Assembly (NCBI RefSeq): GCF_014643695.1
Contig: NZ_BMJY01000004.1
Coordinates: forward strand, 1-64,000
Reading direction: 5' to 3'
DNA from: Microbacterium album
GTDB taxonomy: Bacteria; Actinomycetota; Actinomycetes; Actinomycetales; Microbacteriaceae
DNA length: 64,000 nt
The translations under genes were made by a program, and so were the position numbers. The notes beneath the pieces are model-generated. The model ran no database searches. It worked only from the letters and a program-made list of their open reading frames with translations, and was not told the DNA's origin. Positions within the stretch are counted from its first letter, which is position 1, and the number at the start of each line of letters is the position of its first letter. Shown here piece by piece: positions 37,701-45,511 of the stretch.

Positions 37701-38687
37701 CGTGCTGCCGCCGAAGCCGATCTTGCCGGCGTTCTCGAAGCCGTGCGGGTCCCGTGCCGGCTGGGTGGCGCTGCCAAGACCCCGCTCGACGTTCGTCTGA
37801 GCCTGTCCGAGGTCGACCCCGAGCGTCGTCACGTCGACCCACGGCTCGACGTCACCGGCGCCGGACGGATTGCCGCTCGCGTCGAGCACATCGGTGACGC
37901 GGTAGATCCCGCCGAGGCCCAGCGGGCCGAGGCCGCTCTGGCGCTTGTACGTCGCGAGCGCCAGGAGGCTGTTGCTCGACTTCTGGTACACGACGCCGCT
38001 GACGGCACCCACTTCGCCGTAGGTCGCCAGCGTGACGCGGCCCGGGAAGCCGGGCGCCTGCGGGCCGGTGTAGTTCCTGTCGTAGCGGCTACCGGCGATC
38101 GCGGGCTCGTTGATCGACGCCGGCAAGCCGCCCTCCGAGGCGAAGGGGGATCCCGATCGCTGGATCGCCGTCACCAGGGGGGCGTTGTCCTGCGCGTAGT
38201 CGACGGGGATGTTGAGGGCGAGGTCCGCGCGCTCGTCTCCTGCGGCGACGAACTGGACGCTCGTGCCGTTCGTGCCCGCCGCGCTGGTGCCGGACGGCTC
38301 ATAGCCGGCGGGCCAGCCGGAGAACCGCAGGCGCAGGGGCGTCCCGTCGGGGACGTCGGACGTGTCGATGACGTACGAGCCGTCGGGGCCGGTCGTTGCG
38401 GACGCCGTGAAGTCGCCCGAGCCGTCCGTCGCCGTGACGACGACGCGGGGCATGCCCTCGTCGTTCGCGATGCCGCTGCGCGGTTCGTTCCCGCGGTCGT
38501 AGACGCCGTTGCCGTTGAAGTCGCGGAACACGGTGCCGGACACGGCACCGGACGCGGCCTGGGCTGCGGCGGTGGGCACGACGGCGAGCGTTCCGCCGAG
38601 CAGCGTCGCCACTGCCAGCGTCGACACCGCCGTGCGCAGTCTTCTCAGTGCGCTATCGCGCCCGCGCTTGCTCCATGGATGATTCAT
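31800..38687 (-). CDS. Giant repetitive cell-surface protein with sortase-like anchor
   Basis: A 2295-residue secreted protein. Residues 1-45 are a signal peptide with cleavage near AAAQA. About 46-140 is an SdrD_B-like domain (GTVFRDFNGNGVYDRGNEP), then a ~480-residue propeller-like region, a second SdrD_B domain near 661-780 (IGNRVWFDADQNGLQDADEPG), four DUF5979-like modules (about 800-1262), and three ~330-residue repeats starting near 1263, 1602 and 1931 (each with VEI.KGDG and IQVIKYDG). The C-terminus has LSRTG at 2260-2264, a membrane helix and RLRRQARN, a sortase anchor with Ser replacing Pro. Likely an adhesin or matrix protein. Single gene with its own terminator. Confidence 0.88.
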   Translation of the reverse strand: MNHPWSKRGRDSALRRLRTAVSTLAVATLLGGTLAVVPTAAAQAASGAVSGTVFRDFNGNGVYDRGNEPRSGIANDEGMPRVVVTATDGSGDFTASATTGPDGSYVIDTSDVPDGTPLRLRFSGWPAGYEPSGTSAAGTNGTSVQFVAAGDERADLALNIPVDYAQDNAPLVTAIQRSGSPFASEGGLPASINEPAIAGSRYDRNYTGPQAPGFPGRVTLATYGEVGAVSGVVYQKSSNSLLALATYKRQSGLGPLGLGGIYRVTDVLDASGNPSGAGDVEPWVDVTTLGVDLGQAQTNVERGLGSATQPARDPHGFENAGKIGFGGSTLSADGKTLYFVNLHDKRLYALDVSDLDRTPTAADIRSWDLGLTHGDRPWAVGINGDRIYVGYVYSGETAAGARPGSSAQVLGMAAHVIAAPLSDMDNWTPVLTGDLGYSKGDVYDNVLAPQSHRWNSWTDTWAWSGGRVAQPNGGWHIYPQPILSGFHFDEDGYLTLGFTDRTALQGGNRNWSTSSTYPGFYETGSSGDILIAAPLGDGTFVLEHNAHVGDRVGTTGGVNEGPGGREFYNDRINVGVGSTHREIALGAVTGQLGTRTVVSTAYDPLAGIRLSGLAWYSVNNGRALAGYELTVDGGPTASPDGNFQKGGGLGGVALLAAEAPVEIGNRVWFDADQNGLQDADEPGVAGVTVELRDASGAVVATTTTDAAGEYYFRSNDATQPFDPRGDYTVAFVLPETGTLNLGGPFGEIPWESIRFTQQNAGTPDIDSDPVADPASPQYGTVGITIGGPGYNDHRIDAGLIANVAFDIAKQVTVGQAGANQEFVFDLEARDFRGAAYALNPASVAVAAGDVSAPVTVPAGTAVKVTERADGSVRQVSITASGTPQDGYYRVVAGGQAFRFTAENELYRPGTFTVSKAVTGADLTSPDFADTSFVVEYTYPGGATRTLNLTAANGWTQTSVEIPHGTVVTLEETAVSDAPVRYGFDVSQASWSGTGVTPGADGTATLVIGDGTDARITLTNEATERLGTFTVTKHVVDAEGRVPAGTQFGIEYRVKGATDWIPLGLVGDGETTPASPALPVGTVVELREVVPAATPGFDWGAPAFSGPGVVQNGEFAELTITDTEPVQVQLTNPTDPNNGRFSLLKEVTGPAAPLLDPATEFHIEYSYPGGDNIAPVVLRNGGITPGDGQAWLSPALPTGTVVTIVEQPLPSDRAGLPDGARWLTQEFTLEVDGVMRAPGDNTIVIGKDTTVEVVVVNPTDTDPRVEISKGDGDAATGVIENEADTVADGETYLPGETRDIVIRVTNPGPEPLREVELRDETLAGEVIRDLVWSMPDGSVVPATLDGGVWTARWAATFGSGSGVWQVGDEIVGTATLTLEAADSAHRDRVSVTATAAFSGRPVEDDNEYNAFTGDIQVIKYDGEKADPEVTDANGAWVTPAKPLVDAEQDANTAQTGVKYPVDLTQKVRWVVTNTGTTWLTNISLVDDTLAGPAIGDDWTADLSAHGGPADYSFVNDGPWQGLLAPGASFFAEGTLTLPALTSHADEVRVVGTVVVPRTDQQGNPTDEPALNGGDPVIAFRDGEPFTVSDDDPFHAWTGVGPIVEIEKGDGQGTTIVNDADTLADGQAYTPGETRTIVFDVVNAGDETLVDIVLTDETISGGVVQALAWTLPDGRHLAATQNGDDWTASWAGPWQPGERIVGTALLTVGEGVAPHVNRATVTATGQASGKPVTDQDDYNAYTGAIQVIKYDGNKADPAIGNATDGWETPGKPLLDPAQDANSADTAVEYPVGTDNRVRWVVTNTGTTWLTDITLTDTTDQGPAIGDDWTADLSAFGGPEEYSFTEHGPWGGLLPPGASFYAEGTLTLDRNEQHANTVDVVGTVVVPEQGPDGVPTGQPRTENGEPVIALRDGEPFTVSDDDPFHAWTGEGPWVDIEKGDGRGTTIAHDADTMREGELYEVGETRTIVFRVQNTGDEDLVDVVLTDTTVSGGSVEGLTWTLPDGSALAAEKVDGVWTAAWDGPWKPGEWITGSATLTVTGGEPHVNRAGVTATGIASGITVTDRDDYNAFSSGIQVIKYDGAKADPQVKDGDGNWIVPAKPLVDAAQDANTADDAVRYEAGTPGTVRWVVTNTGSTWLTSVDLSDVTDAGPEVEAWTADLSAFGGPAAYDFVANGTWHGLIPPGASFFAEGRLTLAAGDRHADTVTVVATPVVPAVDGDGVPTGDPAFDANGAPVLVLDDDGAPVRIADSDPFHAYAPPSSFLSRTGMDGAALWIGAGALILLLAGLALLRLRRQARN
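31940..34900 (-). repeat. Three ~1-kb internal repeats of the surface protein
   Basis: Units begin near 34899, 33884 and 32896 on the minus strand (spacing about 1015 and 988 bases). Each encodes a DUF11-like domain pair with TWLT..L.D.T, F.GP..YSF..GPW and DSDPFHAW-type ends. They are diverged but align along their length. Confidence 0.8.
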
Positions 38688-38943
38688 GCACTCGACCCTT
38701 CTGGTGATCGGGCACGCGCACGCACGCACCCCACCAGCCGCCGTGGGGTGTGACGGCTGGTGGGTGCTCGGCGCTGTTGCCAGGTTGACCGCGTGGCGTC
38801 GGGATCGCTACACGCACGGTCGAGATGACACGCTGTCGTACGCGCGAGGACGCCCCCTGACGGTTGTGCGCCTTTTCACACCGCGTTTCACCCTTTTCCC
38901 GATATGCCGGTCAGGCCGCCAGATGCCTCTCTTCCGGCGTTGC

Positions 38944-38949
38944 TACCAT
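38944..38949 (+). promoter_or_regulatory. Putative -10 box of a leaderless promoter for the beta-helix/Dyp operon
   Basis: TACCAT ends seven bases before ATG 38957; no ribosome site lies between. Confidence 0.4.
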
Positions 38950-38956
38950 CCGGCCT

Positions 38957-40300
38957 ATGCCCCGCGAACTCCCCCCCTTCCGCCGTGCCCTCCTGGCCGC
39001 GATGACCTGCGCGCTGACGGCGGGGCTGCTCGTCGGTTGCGGGGCCCAAGCCCCCGAGGAGGCCCCCACGGTCGTGCGGGTGCCGGCGGACGCGGCGACG
39101 ATCTCGGAGGCGGTCGCGGCGGTCGCCGAGGACGGGCTCGTGCTCGTCTCGCCGGGCGTGTACGAGGAGGAGGTCCTGATCGACACTCCGGGGATCACCC
39201 TCCGCGGCCTGGATCGCGACGAGACGGTCGTGGACGGCGGCGGCATGCGCCCCTTCGGCGTGGTGGCGATCGCCGACGGCGTCAGCGTGGAGAACCTCAC
39301 GGTCACCGGCGCGACGTTCTACGGCGTGCTCGTCACGGGTCTCCACGATGAGAACGGCCCGACGGCCCACGGCGGCGACGGCTACAGTACGTTCGATCCG
39401 GAGCAGTTCCCGCCCCTGGAGCGCTTTTCCATCAGCCATGTCACCGCGTACAACAACGGCCTCTACGGCCTGTACGCCTTCAACGCCCGGCACGGCGTGA
39501 TCCGCGACTCGTACGCCTCGGGCTCCGCCGACAGCGGCATCTACGTGGGCCAGTGCCGGGAGTGCGACATCCTCGTGACCGGCAACGTCGCGGAGAACAA
39601 CGCGGTGGGCTTCGAGAACGCCAACGCGAGCGACAGCGTGTACGTCGTCGGCAACCGCTTCAGCGGCAACCGCGTGGGCATGACGTTCCTGTCGAACTAC
39701 CAGGAGGCGTTCGTGCCGCAGCGCGGCAACGTCGTCGCGGGCAACGTCGTCTCCGGGAACGCCGAGGCCGAGTCCCCCGCCCATGCGGAGGGCGGGTTCG
39801 GGATCGGCATCGGCATCGGCGCGGGCACCGAGAACGAGTTCCTGGCGAACCGCATCGAGGACAACCCGGTCGCCGGGGTGCTGCTCAGCAGCACGGAGGA
39901 CCTGGCGCCCCTCGGGAATGCCCTGCGCGGCTCGCTCTTCGGCGGCAACGGCGTGGACATCGCCAACGTCGCGTCCGACCGCGCCCCCGCACGGGGCACC
40001 TGCCTCGACGGGGACGCCGTCACGACGCTTCCCGAGGTCCTGGCGTCGGAGCTCGTGGCCGGCTGCGCGCCCGACGCGACGGATGCCGCGCCCCAGACGT
40101 CGACAGCGTCGGCCGAGCTGCCGGCGGTGGACGTGCCGCCCGGCATGAGCTTCCTGCGCGTTCCGGCGCCGCCGTCGCAGCCGGGCGTGGCGGATCCGGA
40201 GGCTCCGGCGCGCACGCTGCCCTCGACCATCGGGGCGCCCGAGCTGGGTGACATCGCGGTGCCCGACGCCGGGCTGCTCGCGGACAGGTCCCGCCGATGA
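38957..40300 (+). CDS. Right-handed beta-helix lipoprotein
   Basis: A 447-residue lipoprotein (lipobox LLVGC, Cys28) with a NosD/pectate-lyase-like parallel beta-helix: APTVVRVPADAATISEAVAAV, GVYEEEVLIDTPGITLRGLDRDETVVDG, then many rungs such as NGLYGLYAFNARHGVIRDSYASGSADSGIYVG. The last ~80 residues are Pro/Ala rich. It probably sits outside the membrane and may bind glycans or help mature a metalloenzyme; no catalytic residues stand out. The stop overlaps the next gene by four bases. A longer frame upstream begins within the promoter and is rejected. Confidence 0.85.
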   Translation: MPRELPPFRRALLAAMTCALTAGLLVGCGAQAPEEAPTVVRVPADAATISEAVAAVAEDGLVLVSPGVYEEEVLIDTPGITLRGLDRDETVVDGGGMRPFGVVAIADGVSVENLTVTGATFYGVLVTGLHDENGPTAHGGDGYSTFDPEQFPPLERFSISHVTAYNNGLYGLYAFNARHGVIRDSYASGSADSGIYVGQCRECDILVTGNVAENNAVGFENANASDSVYVVGNRFSGNRVGMTFLSNYQEAFVPQRGNVVAGNVVSGNAEAESPAHAEGGFGIGIGIGAGTENEFLANRIEDNPVAGVLLSSTEDLAPLGNALRGSLFGGNGVDIANVASDRAPARGTCLDGDAVTTLPEVLASELVAGCAPDATDAAPQTSTASAELPAVDVPPGMSFLRVPAPPSQPGVADPEAPARTLPSTIGAPELGDIAVPDAGLLADRSRR

Positions 40301-41064
40301 GGCGGGGTGCGCGCCGGTGGGGCGCGCTGCTCGGCGCGGCCCTGCTGGCGGCACTGGCCGGATGCGCGACGCAGCCGGCCGGCGACGACTTCCCGGCGGG
40401 CGACGCGCGGGCCATCACGTCGTCGGAGGCGCAGCAGCTCGCCGCGGTGCGCCTGCGCAACCTCACGGAGGGGACCCGGTCCGTCGCGTTCGCCGTGGTC
40501 GAGCAGTCCTCGGAGCTGTCGTTCGACGGCTGGTTCGACTACGAGACCGGCACGGGGTACGGCCTGCTCACGGACGCGGAGGTGCCCACCCTGCTGCTGT
40601 GGAACGGCGAGGTCGCGGGCGAACAGGCGCTCCCCGACGGCGCAGACGAGGCGCCGTTGCCGATCCCGGACGTCGATGCGCTCGCGACCGCGTGGCGCGG
40701 CTCCGCGCTGGATCCGGCCGCCTCCCGTCTCGACGCGGTCCTGGCGGTCGTCGCGGCGCTCGGCGCGGATCGGCCGGAGAACCCGCTGCTGCTTCAGCAG
40801 GCCGGCGCCCTGTGGCTCGGCGAGCGCACGGTGGACGGCGCGGAGCTGACGGTCTTCTCCGGGCCCGTCGAGGACGTCGCGGGCGCGACCGCGGACCCGG
40901 AGGCCGCGACGACGCGGTACTGGCTCGACGAGTCGGGGCTCGCCAGCCGTGTGGACGTGCGACTCGGCGGAGAGGCGGCGTGGACGACGATCCGCTACGG
41001 CGATGCGGACGGCGTCGTCCTCGGAGACCCGTTCGCGCAGGGCGAGCCGGGAGCGGGGCCGTGA
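40297..41064 (+). CDS. Lipoprotein of unknown function
   Basis: A 255-residue predicted lipoprotein (ALAGC, Cys23). The mature part has a LppX/LolA-like look, with LRNLTEGTRSVAFAVVEQSSELSFDGWFDYETGTGYGLL and a later RYWLDESGLASRVDVRLGGEAAWTTIRYGDADG. No family is recognised with certainty. It lies between the beta-helix lipoprotein (ATGA overlap) and the peroxidase (GTGA overlap), so all three are made together and probably work at the membrane surface. Confidence 0.75.
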   Translation: MRRGARRWGALLGAALLAALAGCATQPAGDDFPAGDARAITSSEAQQLAAVRLRNLTEGTRSVAFAVVEQSSELSFDGWFDYETGTGYGLLTDAEVPTLLLWNGEVAGEQALPDGADEAPLPIPDVDALATAWRGSALDPAASRLDAVLAVVAALGADRPENPLLLQQAGALWLGERTVDGAELTVFSGPVEDVAGATADPEAATTRYWLDESGLASRVDVRLGGEAAWTTIRYGDADGVVLGDPFAQGEPGAGP

Positions 41065-42254
41065 CGCCCGGCGACGGGTCGGGCCCGACCATCAGCCGCC
41101 GCGGCCTGCTCGTCGGAGGCGGCGTCGGCGCGAGCCTGGGCCTCGCGGCCGGGGGTCTCGCGGGACTGCTGGGCGCCCGCGCGACGACGACTCCCGGCGA
41201 CGACTTCCCGACCGCCGGCGAGGGCGCGGGGCCGGTCCCCGCGCGCGGCCGGCACCAGGCGGGGATCGCGCGTCCCGACACGCCGCAGCGGCACACGGTG
41301 CTGGTCGTCGCCGACCTCGACGGGGAGCCGGACGCCGCGGCCGTCCGGGCGGCGCTCGCGGCCGCGGGCGACGCGGTGGACGCGCTCACGGATCCGGGTC
41401 GCGCGGATCCCGATGTCCTGCCCGACGGGCCCGGCGACCTGACGATCACGATCGGGATCGGGCCGCGTCTCGTGCGTGCGATCGACCCGGCCCTGCCCGG
41501 TGCGGATCCGCTCCCGGCCTTCGCGGGTGACGAGCTGATCGGCCCGGAGGTCGTCGGCGGCGACCTGCTCGTGTCGGCCTGCGCGACCGACGCGGCGCCC
41601 CTGGCCCTCGTGACCGACGCCGTGCTGGACGCGATTCCCGGCGCCCGCCGCCGCTGGGGCCAGTCCGGCACGCGGGGCGCGGGCGAGGGCACCGTGGCGC
41701 GCAACCCGCTCGGCTATCACGACGGCGTCATCGTGCCGCACGGCGACGCCGAGCTCGACGCGAACGTGTGGATCCCGGACGGCCCGGCCGCGGGCGGCAC
41801 GATCGCCGTGGTACGTCGGCTGCGCCTGGACGTGGCCGCGTTCCGCTCGCTCGCGCCCGAGGCGCGCGATCACGTCATCGGACGGGAGCACCGCAGCGGC
41901 GCGCCCCTGTCGGGCGGCTCGCTGCACGACGAGGCGGACCTGACCGCCAAGACGCCCGAGGGCGAGTTCCTCGTGCCGCTCCGCTCGCACGTGCGGGCGG
42001 CGCACCCGTCGTTCACGAACAGCGCGCTCATGCTGCGCCGCGGCTACGCCTACAGCAACGGGACGGCGGGAGAGCCCGACGAGGGGCTGCTGTTCGTCTG
42101 CTTCCAGCGCGACCTCGAGACGTTCGTCCGCACGCAGCTGCGGCTGGACGAGACGGACGACCTGATGCGGTTCGTCACCACGACCGCGAGCGCGTCGTTC
42201 CTCGTCCTGCCGGGCCGCACCGGCGACGATCCACTGGGCGCCGCGCTGTTCTGA
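41061..42254 (+). CDS. Dyp-type peroxidase with Tat signal
   Basis: A 397-residue heme peroxidase of the dye-decolourising family. A Tat signal (ISRRGLLVGGGVGASLGLAAGGLAGLLG, R13-R14) sends it across the membrane folded with heme. The distal motif is GYHDG (canonical GFxDG, Asp kept), the proximal His is in RSHVRAAHPS, and the heme-edge segment LLFVCFQRDLETFV follows. The start is GTG 41061, overlapping the preceding stop. Relation to EfeB is possible, but no efeU/efeO genes are near. Its partners here are two lipoproteins of unknown role. Confidence 0.9.
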   Translation: MTPGDGSGPTISRRGLLVGGGVGASLGLAAGGLAGLLGARATTTPGDDFPTAGEGAGPVPARGRHQAGIARPDTPQRHTVLVVADLDGEPDAAAVRAALAAAGDAVDALTDPGRADPDVLPDGPGDLTITIGIGPRLVRAIDPALPGADPLPAFAGDELIGPEVVGGDLLVSACATDAAPLALVTDAVLDAIPGARRRWGQSGTRGAGEGTVARNPLGYHDGVIVPHGDAELDANVWIPDGPAAGGTIAVVRRLRLDVAAFRSLAPEARDHVIGREHRSGAPLSGGSLHDEADLTAKTPEGEFLVPLRSHVRAAHPSFTNSALMLRRGYAYSNGTAGEPDEGLLFVCFQRDLETFVRTQLRLDETDDLMRFVTTTASASFLVLPGRTGDDPLGAALF

Positions 42255-42264
42255 CGCGCCAGGT

Positions 42265-42309
42265 GAACAGCCCCCACGCCACGGACGGGTCCGTGCGTGA
42301 GGGCTGTTC
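42265..42309. terminator. Intrinsic terminator between the Dyp operon and coaA
   Basis: A ~21-bp stem, with one bulge and one mismatch, starting GAACAGCCC and ending GGGCTGTTC; it serves two convergent genes. Confidence 0.7.
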
Positions 42310-42367
42310 GCGTGGCGGCGGGGGGTGCGCCACCCGAGCAGTATACCGGTCTACCTAGGTCGCGCCG

Positions 42368-43327
42368 TCACAGCTTGCGGAGCAGGACGCTCTCGACCGA
42401 GTGGTCGGCGCCCTTGCGCAGCACGAGGGATGCGCGGTGCTTGGTGGGCAGCACGTTCTCGATCAGATTGGGCAGGTTGATGTCGTCCCAGTACCCACGC
42501 GCGGTCTCGGTCGCCTCCGCATCGGTGAGGTGCGCGAACACGTTGAAGTGCGACGCGGGGTTCGAGAACGCCGCCTGACGCAGCGCGAGGAAGCGGTCGA
42601 TGTACCACTGCTCGATGTGGGCGGCGTCGGCGTCGACGTAGATCGAGAAGTCGAACAGGTCGCTGACCGCGACGTCGTTGGGAGCGGGCGGCGGCTGCAG
42701 CACGTTGAGGCCCTCGACGATCACGACGTCCGGGCGGCGCACGACGACGTTCGCGTCGGGCATGATGTCGTACTTCATGTGCGAGTAGAAGGGCGCGCGC
42801 ACCTCTTCGGCGCCGCTCTTGACCTTCGTGACGAACTCGACCAGCGACCGTCGGTCGTACGACTCCGGGAAGCCCTTGCGGTCCATGAGCCCGCGCCGCT
42901 CGAGCTCGGCGTTGGGGTAGAGGAAGCCGTCGGTCGTGACCAGCTCGACCCGCGGGGTGTCGGACCAGCGGCTCATGAGCTCGCGCAGGAGGCGCGCGAT
43001 GGTCGACTTGCCGACGGCGACGGATCCCGCCACGCCCACGACGAAGGGCGTCGCCTGATCGCCGTTCTTGTCGGGCATGCCGAGGAAGTCGCCGATGTCC
43101 TCGCTGAGCCGCCGGATCGTCCGGGCGTAGATCGACAGCAGGCGGCTGAGCGGCAGGTAGACCTCGCGCACCTCGGTGACGTCCAGCCGGTCGCCCAGGC
43201 CGCGCAGCTGCACGACCTCGGGCTCGGTGAGGGGCTGGTCCATGCCAGCCGCGAGCCGCGACCACTCGTCGCGCGGGATCTCGCGGTACAGCGAGAGCGG
43301 GGCGGGCGGGACGGACACGGCGCTCAT
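42368..43327 (-). CDS. coaA: Pantothenate kinase, type I
   Basis: Phosphorylates pantothenate, the first step of CoA synthesis. The 319-residue protein has the P-loop GVAGSVAVGKSTIARLL, the VTTDGFLYPN loop, KGFPESYDRRSLVEFV, and the C-terminal LRKGADHSVESVLLRKL. The ATG at 43327 is preferred because TAGCAT lies seven bases before it; ATG 43336, three codons upstream, would place the start inside this box. Single gene, between the Dyp operon and the monooxygenase gene on the same strand. Confidence 0.96.
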   Translation of the reverse strand: MSAVSVPPAPLSLYREIPRDEWSRLAAGMDQPLTEPEVVQLRGLGDRLDVTEVREVYLPLSRLLSIYARTIRRLSEDIGDFLGMPDKNGDQATPFVVGVAGSVAVGKSTIARLLRELMSRWSDTPRVELVTTDGFLYPNAELERRGLMDRKGFPESYDRRSLVEFVTKVKSGAEEVRAPFYSHMKYDIMPDANVVVRRPDVVIVEGLNVLQPPPAPNDVAVSDLFDFSIYVDADAAHIEQWYIDRFLALRQAAFSNPASHFNVFAHLTDAEATETARGYWDDINLPNLIENVLPTKHRASLVLRKGADHSVESVLLRKL

Positions 43328-43334
43328 CCGGCCC

Positions 43335-43340
43335 ATGCTA
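43335..43340 (-). promoter_or_regulatory. Putative -10 box of a leaderless promoter for coaA
   Basis: TAGCAT on the minus strand ends seven bases before the ATG at 43327 and decides between two candidate starts. Confidence 0.45.
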
Positions 43341-43359
43341 TCGGCCCCCGCGGCCCCTC

Positions 43360-44643
43360 TCAGTGCTCGGGCAGTTTCGGCAGCCTCGCGGCGGCGAACT
43401 GCGGGTGGGGGCCCTGGATGTGCCCGGTCCCGGTGGTGTCGATCTGCGGGCCGCCCTCCATGTCCTTCGTGAGCAGGAACTGGCCGACGCGATCGAGCGA
43501 CGCGTGCGACACGAGCGTGTGCTGGGCGGCGACCGAGATGTCCCGGTAGATGCGCTCGAGGCGGCTGCCGCGGAACACGGCGGGCGATCCGGCGCGCGCG
43601 AAGATCAGGTCCACGGCCTTCTTGGCGGAGTGCACGGCGAAGGCGTTGGCCTCGTGGAGCCGCACGCGCAGCTCGTACTCGATCGGGGCCTGATGGTGCG
43701 CGTTCTCGTACGCCTCCTCGGTCGCGTTCCATGCGAACAGTCGCGCGGCGCGCACGAGAGCGTCGGCCTCGCCGATCGCGAGCTGGTCGACCTGCTCGCG
43801 GCCCAGGCGTGCCTGGCGCAGTGATCCGTGCTGCGCGGACTGGTGCACGAGCTTCGTGTACTCCTCCATGGCCGCCTTGGCGAGGCCGAGCGAGTGCGCG
43901 GCATGGGCCATGACGTTGAACCCGACGCGGAAGAGCGGGCGGTCGTACTGCCGGAAGTGGATGCCCTTCTCGTTCGCGAGCTCGCGCGGGATGAAGACGT
44001 CCTTCACCTCGATATGCCCGCTGCCCGTGCCGCGCAGCCCCAGGCCGTCCCACGTGTCGTGGAGCGTGACCTCGGAGCGCGGGAAGTAGCCGACCAGGTA
44101 CCACGGGTTGCCGTCGACGGGCGAGACGACCTGCTCGCCGTCCTCCGTGTAGAGGATCGAGCGGCCGTACAGCCACGTCGCCTCGGGTGAGCCGCTGCAG
44201 AACGGCCACTTGCCCGTGACGCGGTACCCGCCCGGCACCCGGACCGCCCGGCCCGCGGCGCGCCCGAGGTTTCCCGCGGTGATCCAGCGGTCCTTCTCGA
44301 GGATCTTGCGCATCGCCTCGGGCGCGGCGAAGGTGCCCCCCGAGTGCAGCATCCCCAGCCAGCCCACGGAGCCGTTGATGCGGGAGAGCTCCTCGATGGC
44401 CTCCAGCCACTCGACGGGGTGGACCTCGAGCCCTCCGATCTCGCGCGGCATGAGCGCACGGAAGATGCCCGCGTCGTAGAGCTCGTCGGCGAGCTCCTGG
44501 GGCATGCGGCGCTCCGTCTCGAGGTAGTCCTCCGCGGCGAGGATCTTCTCCTCGAAGCCGCGGGCGATGTCGACGAGCCGAGGGCGGGCGTCCGTGAACT
44601 CGGCCTCGGGGGCCACCTCGGACGTGGGAGCGGTGATGGACAT
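43360..44643 (-). CDS. Acyl-CoA dehydrogenase-fold flavin-dependent monooxygenase
   Basis: A 427-residue protein of the acyl-CoA dehydrogenase superfamily, in the group that uses reduced flavin and O2 (HsaA, DszC, SfnC-like). It has an N-terminal helical domain (LETERRMPQELADELYDAGIFRALMPREIGG), the middle beta domain (SPVDGNPWYLVGYFPRSEVTLHDTWDGLGLRGTGSGHIEVKDVFIPRE) and a PF08028-type C-terminus. The glutamate base of true acyl-CoA dehydrogenases is not evident, and the flavin reductase genes of the island support a two-component oxygenase. The substrate is unknown. GGAGGGG precedes the ATG. Divergent from an IclR gene. Confidence 0.85.
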   Translation of the reverse strand: MSITAPTSEVAPEAEFTDARPRLVDIARGFEEKILAAEDYLETERRMPQELADELYDAGIFRALMPREIGGLEVHPVEWLEAIEELSRINGSVGWLGMLHSGGTFAAPEAMRKILEKDRWITAGNLGRAAGRAVRVPGGYRVTGKWPFCSGSPEATWLYGRSILYTEDGEQVVSPVDGNPWYLVGYFPRSEVTLHDTWDGLGLRGTGSGHIEVKDVFIPRELANEKGIHFRQYDRPLFRVGFNVMAHAAHSLGLAKAAMEEYTKLVHQSAQHGSLRQARLGREQVDQLAIGEADALVRAARLFAWNATEEAYENAHHQAPIEYELRVRLHEANAFAVHSAKKAVDLIFARAGSPAVFRGSRLERIYRDISVAAQHTLVSHASLDRVGQFLLTKDMEGGPQIDTTGTGHIQGPHPQFAAARLPKLPEH

Positions 44644-44816
44644 GAGGGGCCCCTCCGTGATGCGGGTGAGCGTACCGCGGGTAAATGTAATATTGCGATA
44701 CGGGTGTGTACGTTATTGACACAGATACTACCCGGGCGGGTCCGGGGGGGCAAAGGCCGAGGCCGTAATCTGTGTACCTGGCGGGCTTTCGTGAGCCCGG
44801 CGCAGGGAGGACCCGC

Positions 44817-45503
44817 ATGGCCGCAGAGAGCTCGACCACTGTCGACCGCAGCATCCGACTTCTGTTCGAGCTCGCTCAGCACCCCGACGGCCTCACCGTC
44901 TCGGAGCTCGCCCGCCGCCTCGACACTCAGCGCCCGCCGCTGTACCGCCAGCTGCGCTCGCTCATGGAGGCGCGCCTCGTGCGTCGCACGGAGAACAAGC
45001 TCTACCAACTGGGCGTGGGGGTGCTGGAGCTCGCGCGCGCCTTCGCCGACCCGTTCACCGAGCGCGCCCGCCCCGCGCTGCAGCAGGCGGCGGACGCGAC
45101 GGGACATTCCGCGATGCTCAACTTCGCCGAGGGGGATGCGCTCGTGCTCGCGCTCAGCGCGACGCCGCGCGCGGCGGGCATGCACCTGTCGACCCCGGTC
45201 GGCTTCGTCTACCCCGAGGGGCCGATCGCCCCGCGCGTCGCGATGCTCGCCGCGCGGCCGCCGGCCCCCGACGAGGACGAGGTCGTCACCGCCACGCGCG
45301 CGCGGGGCTACATCGGCACCTTCACCCTCCCGACCCACACGGGCATCGTGGGCGTCGCGGTGCCCCTGGAGATGCGGGGCATGCACGGGAGCATCGCGCT
45401 CGTGACGGGCATGGGGCCGGGCCCGCAGAGCGAGGCCGACGAAGCGCGGCTCGCCGAGCACGCCACCGCCGCAGCGCGACAGATCCTCGATTCCGGGCTG
45501 TAG
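44817..45503 (+). CDS. IclR family transcriptional regulator, copy 1
   Basis: A 228-residue regulator with an N-terminal winged helix (STTVDRSIRLLFELAQHPDGLTVSELARRLDTQRPPLYRQLRSLMEARLVRR) and an IclR effector domain (ADATGHSAMLNFAEGDALVLAL...GYIGTF). ATG 44817 follows GGGAGG. It is highly similar along its length to copy 2 at 50451-51131. It is divergent from the monooxygenase gene and convergent with the UGSC cluster, so it probably controls one or both; the effector is likely the island's substrate. Confidence 0.92.
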   Translation: MAAESSTTVDRSIRLLFELAQHPDGLTVSELARRLDTQRPPLYRQLRSLMEARLVRRTENKLYQLGVGVLELARAFADPFTERARPALQQAADATGHSAMLNFAEGDALVLALSATPRAAGMHLSTPVGFVYPEGPIAPRVAMLAARPPAPDEDEVVTATRARGYIGTFTLPTHTGIVGVAVPLEMRGMHGSIALVTGMGPGPQSEADEARLAEHATAAARQILDSGL

Positions 45504-45511
45504 CCGGGACC

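Noticed and set aside
31935..38753. A 2272-codon open frame opposite the surface-protein gene
   Set aside because: The translation is Arg/Val/His-rich with no domains; it is the usual antisense shadow in high-GC DNA, while the minus-strand frame has signal peptide, repeats and anchor.
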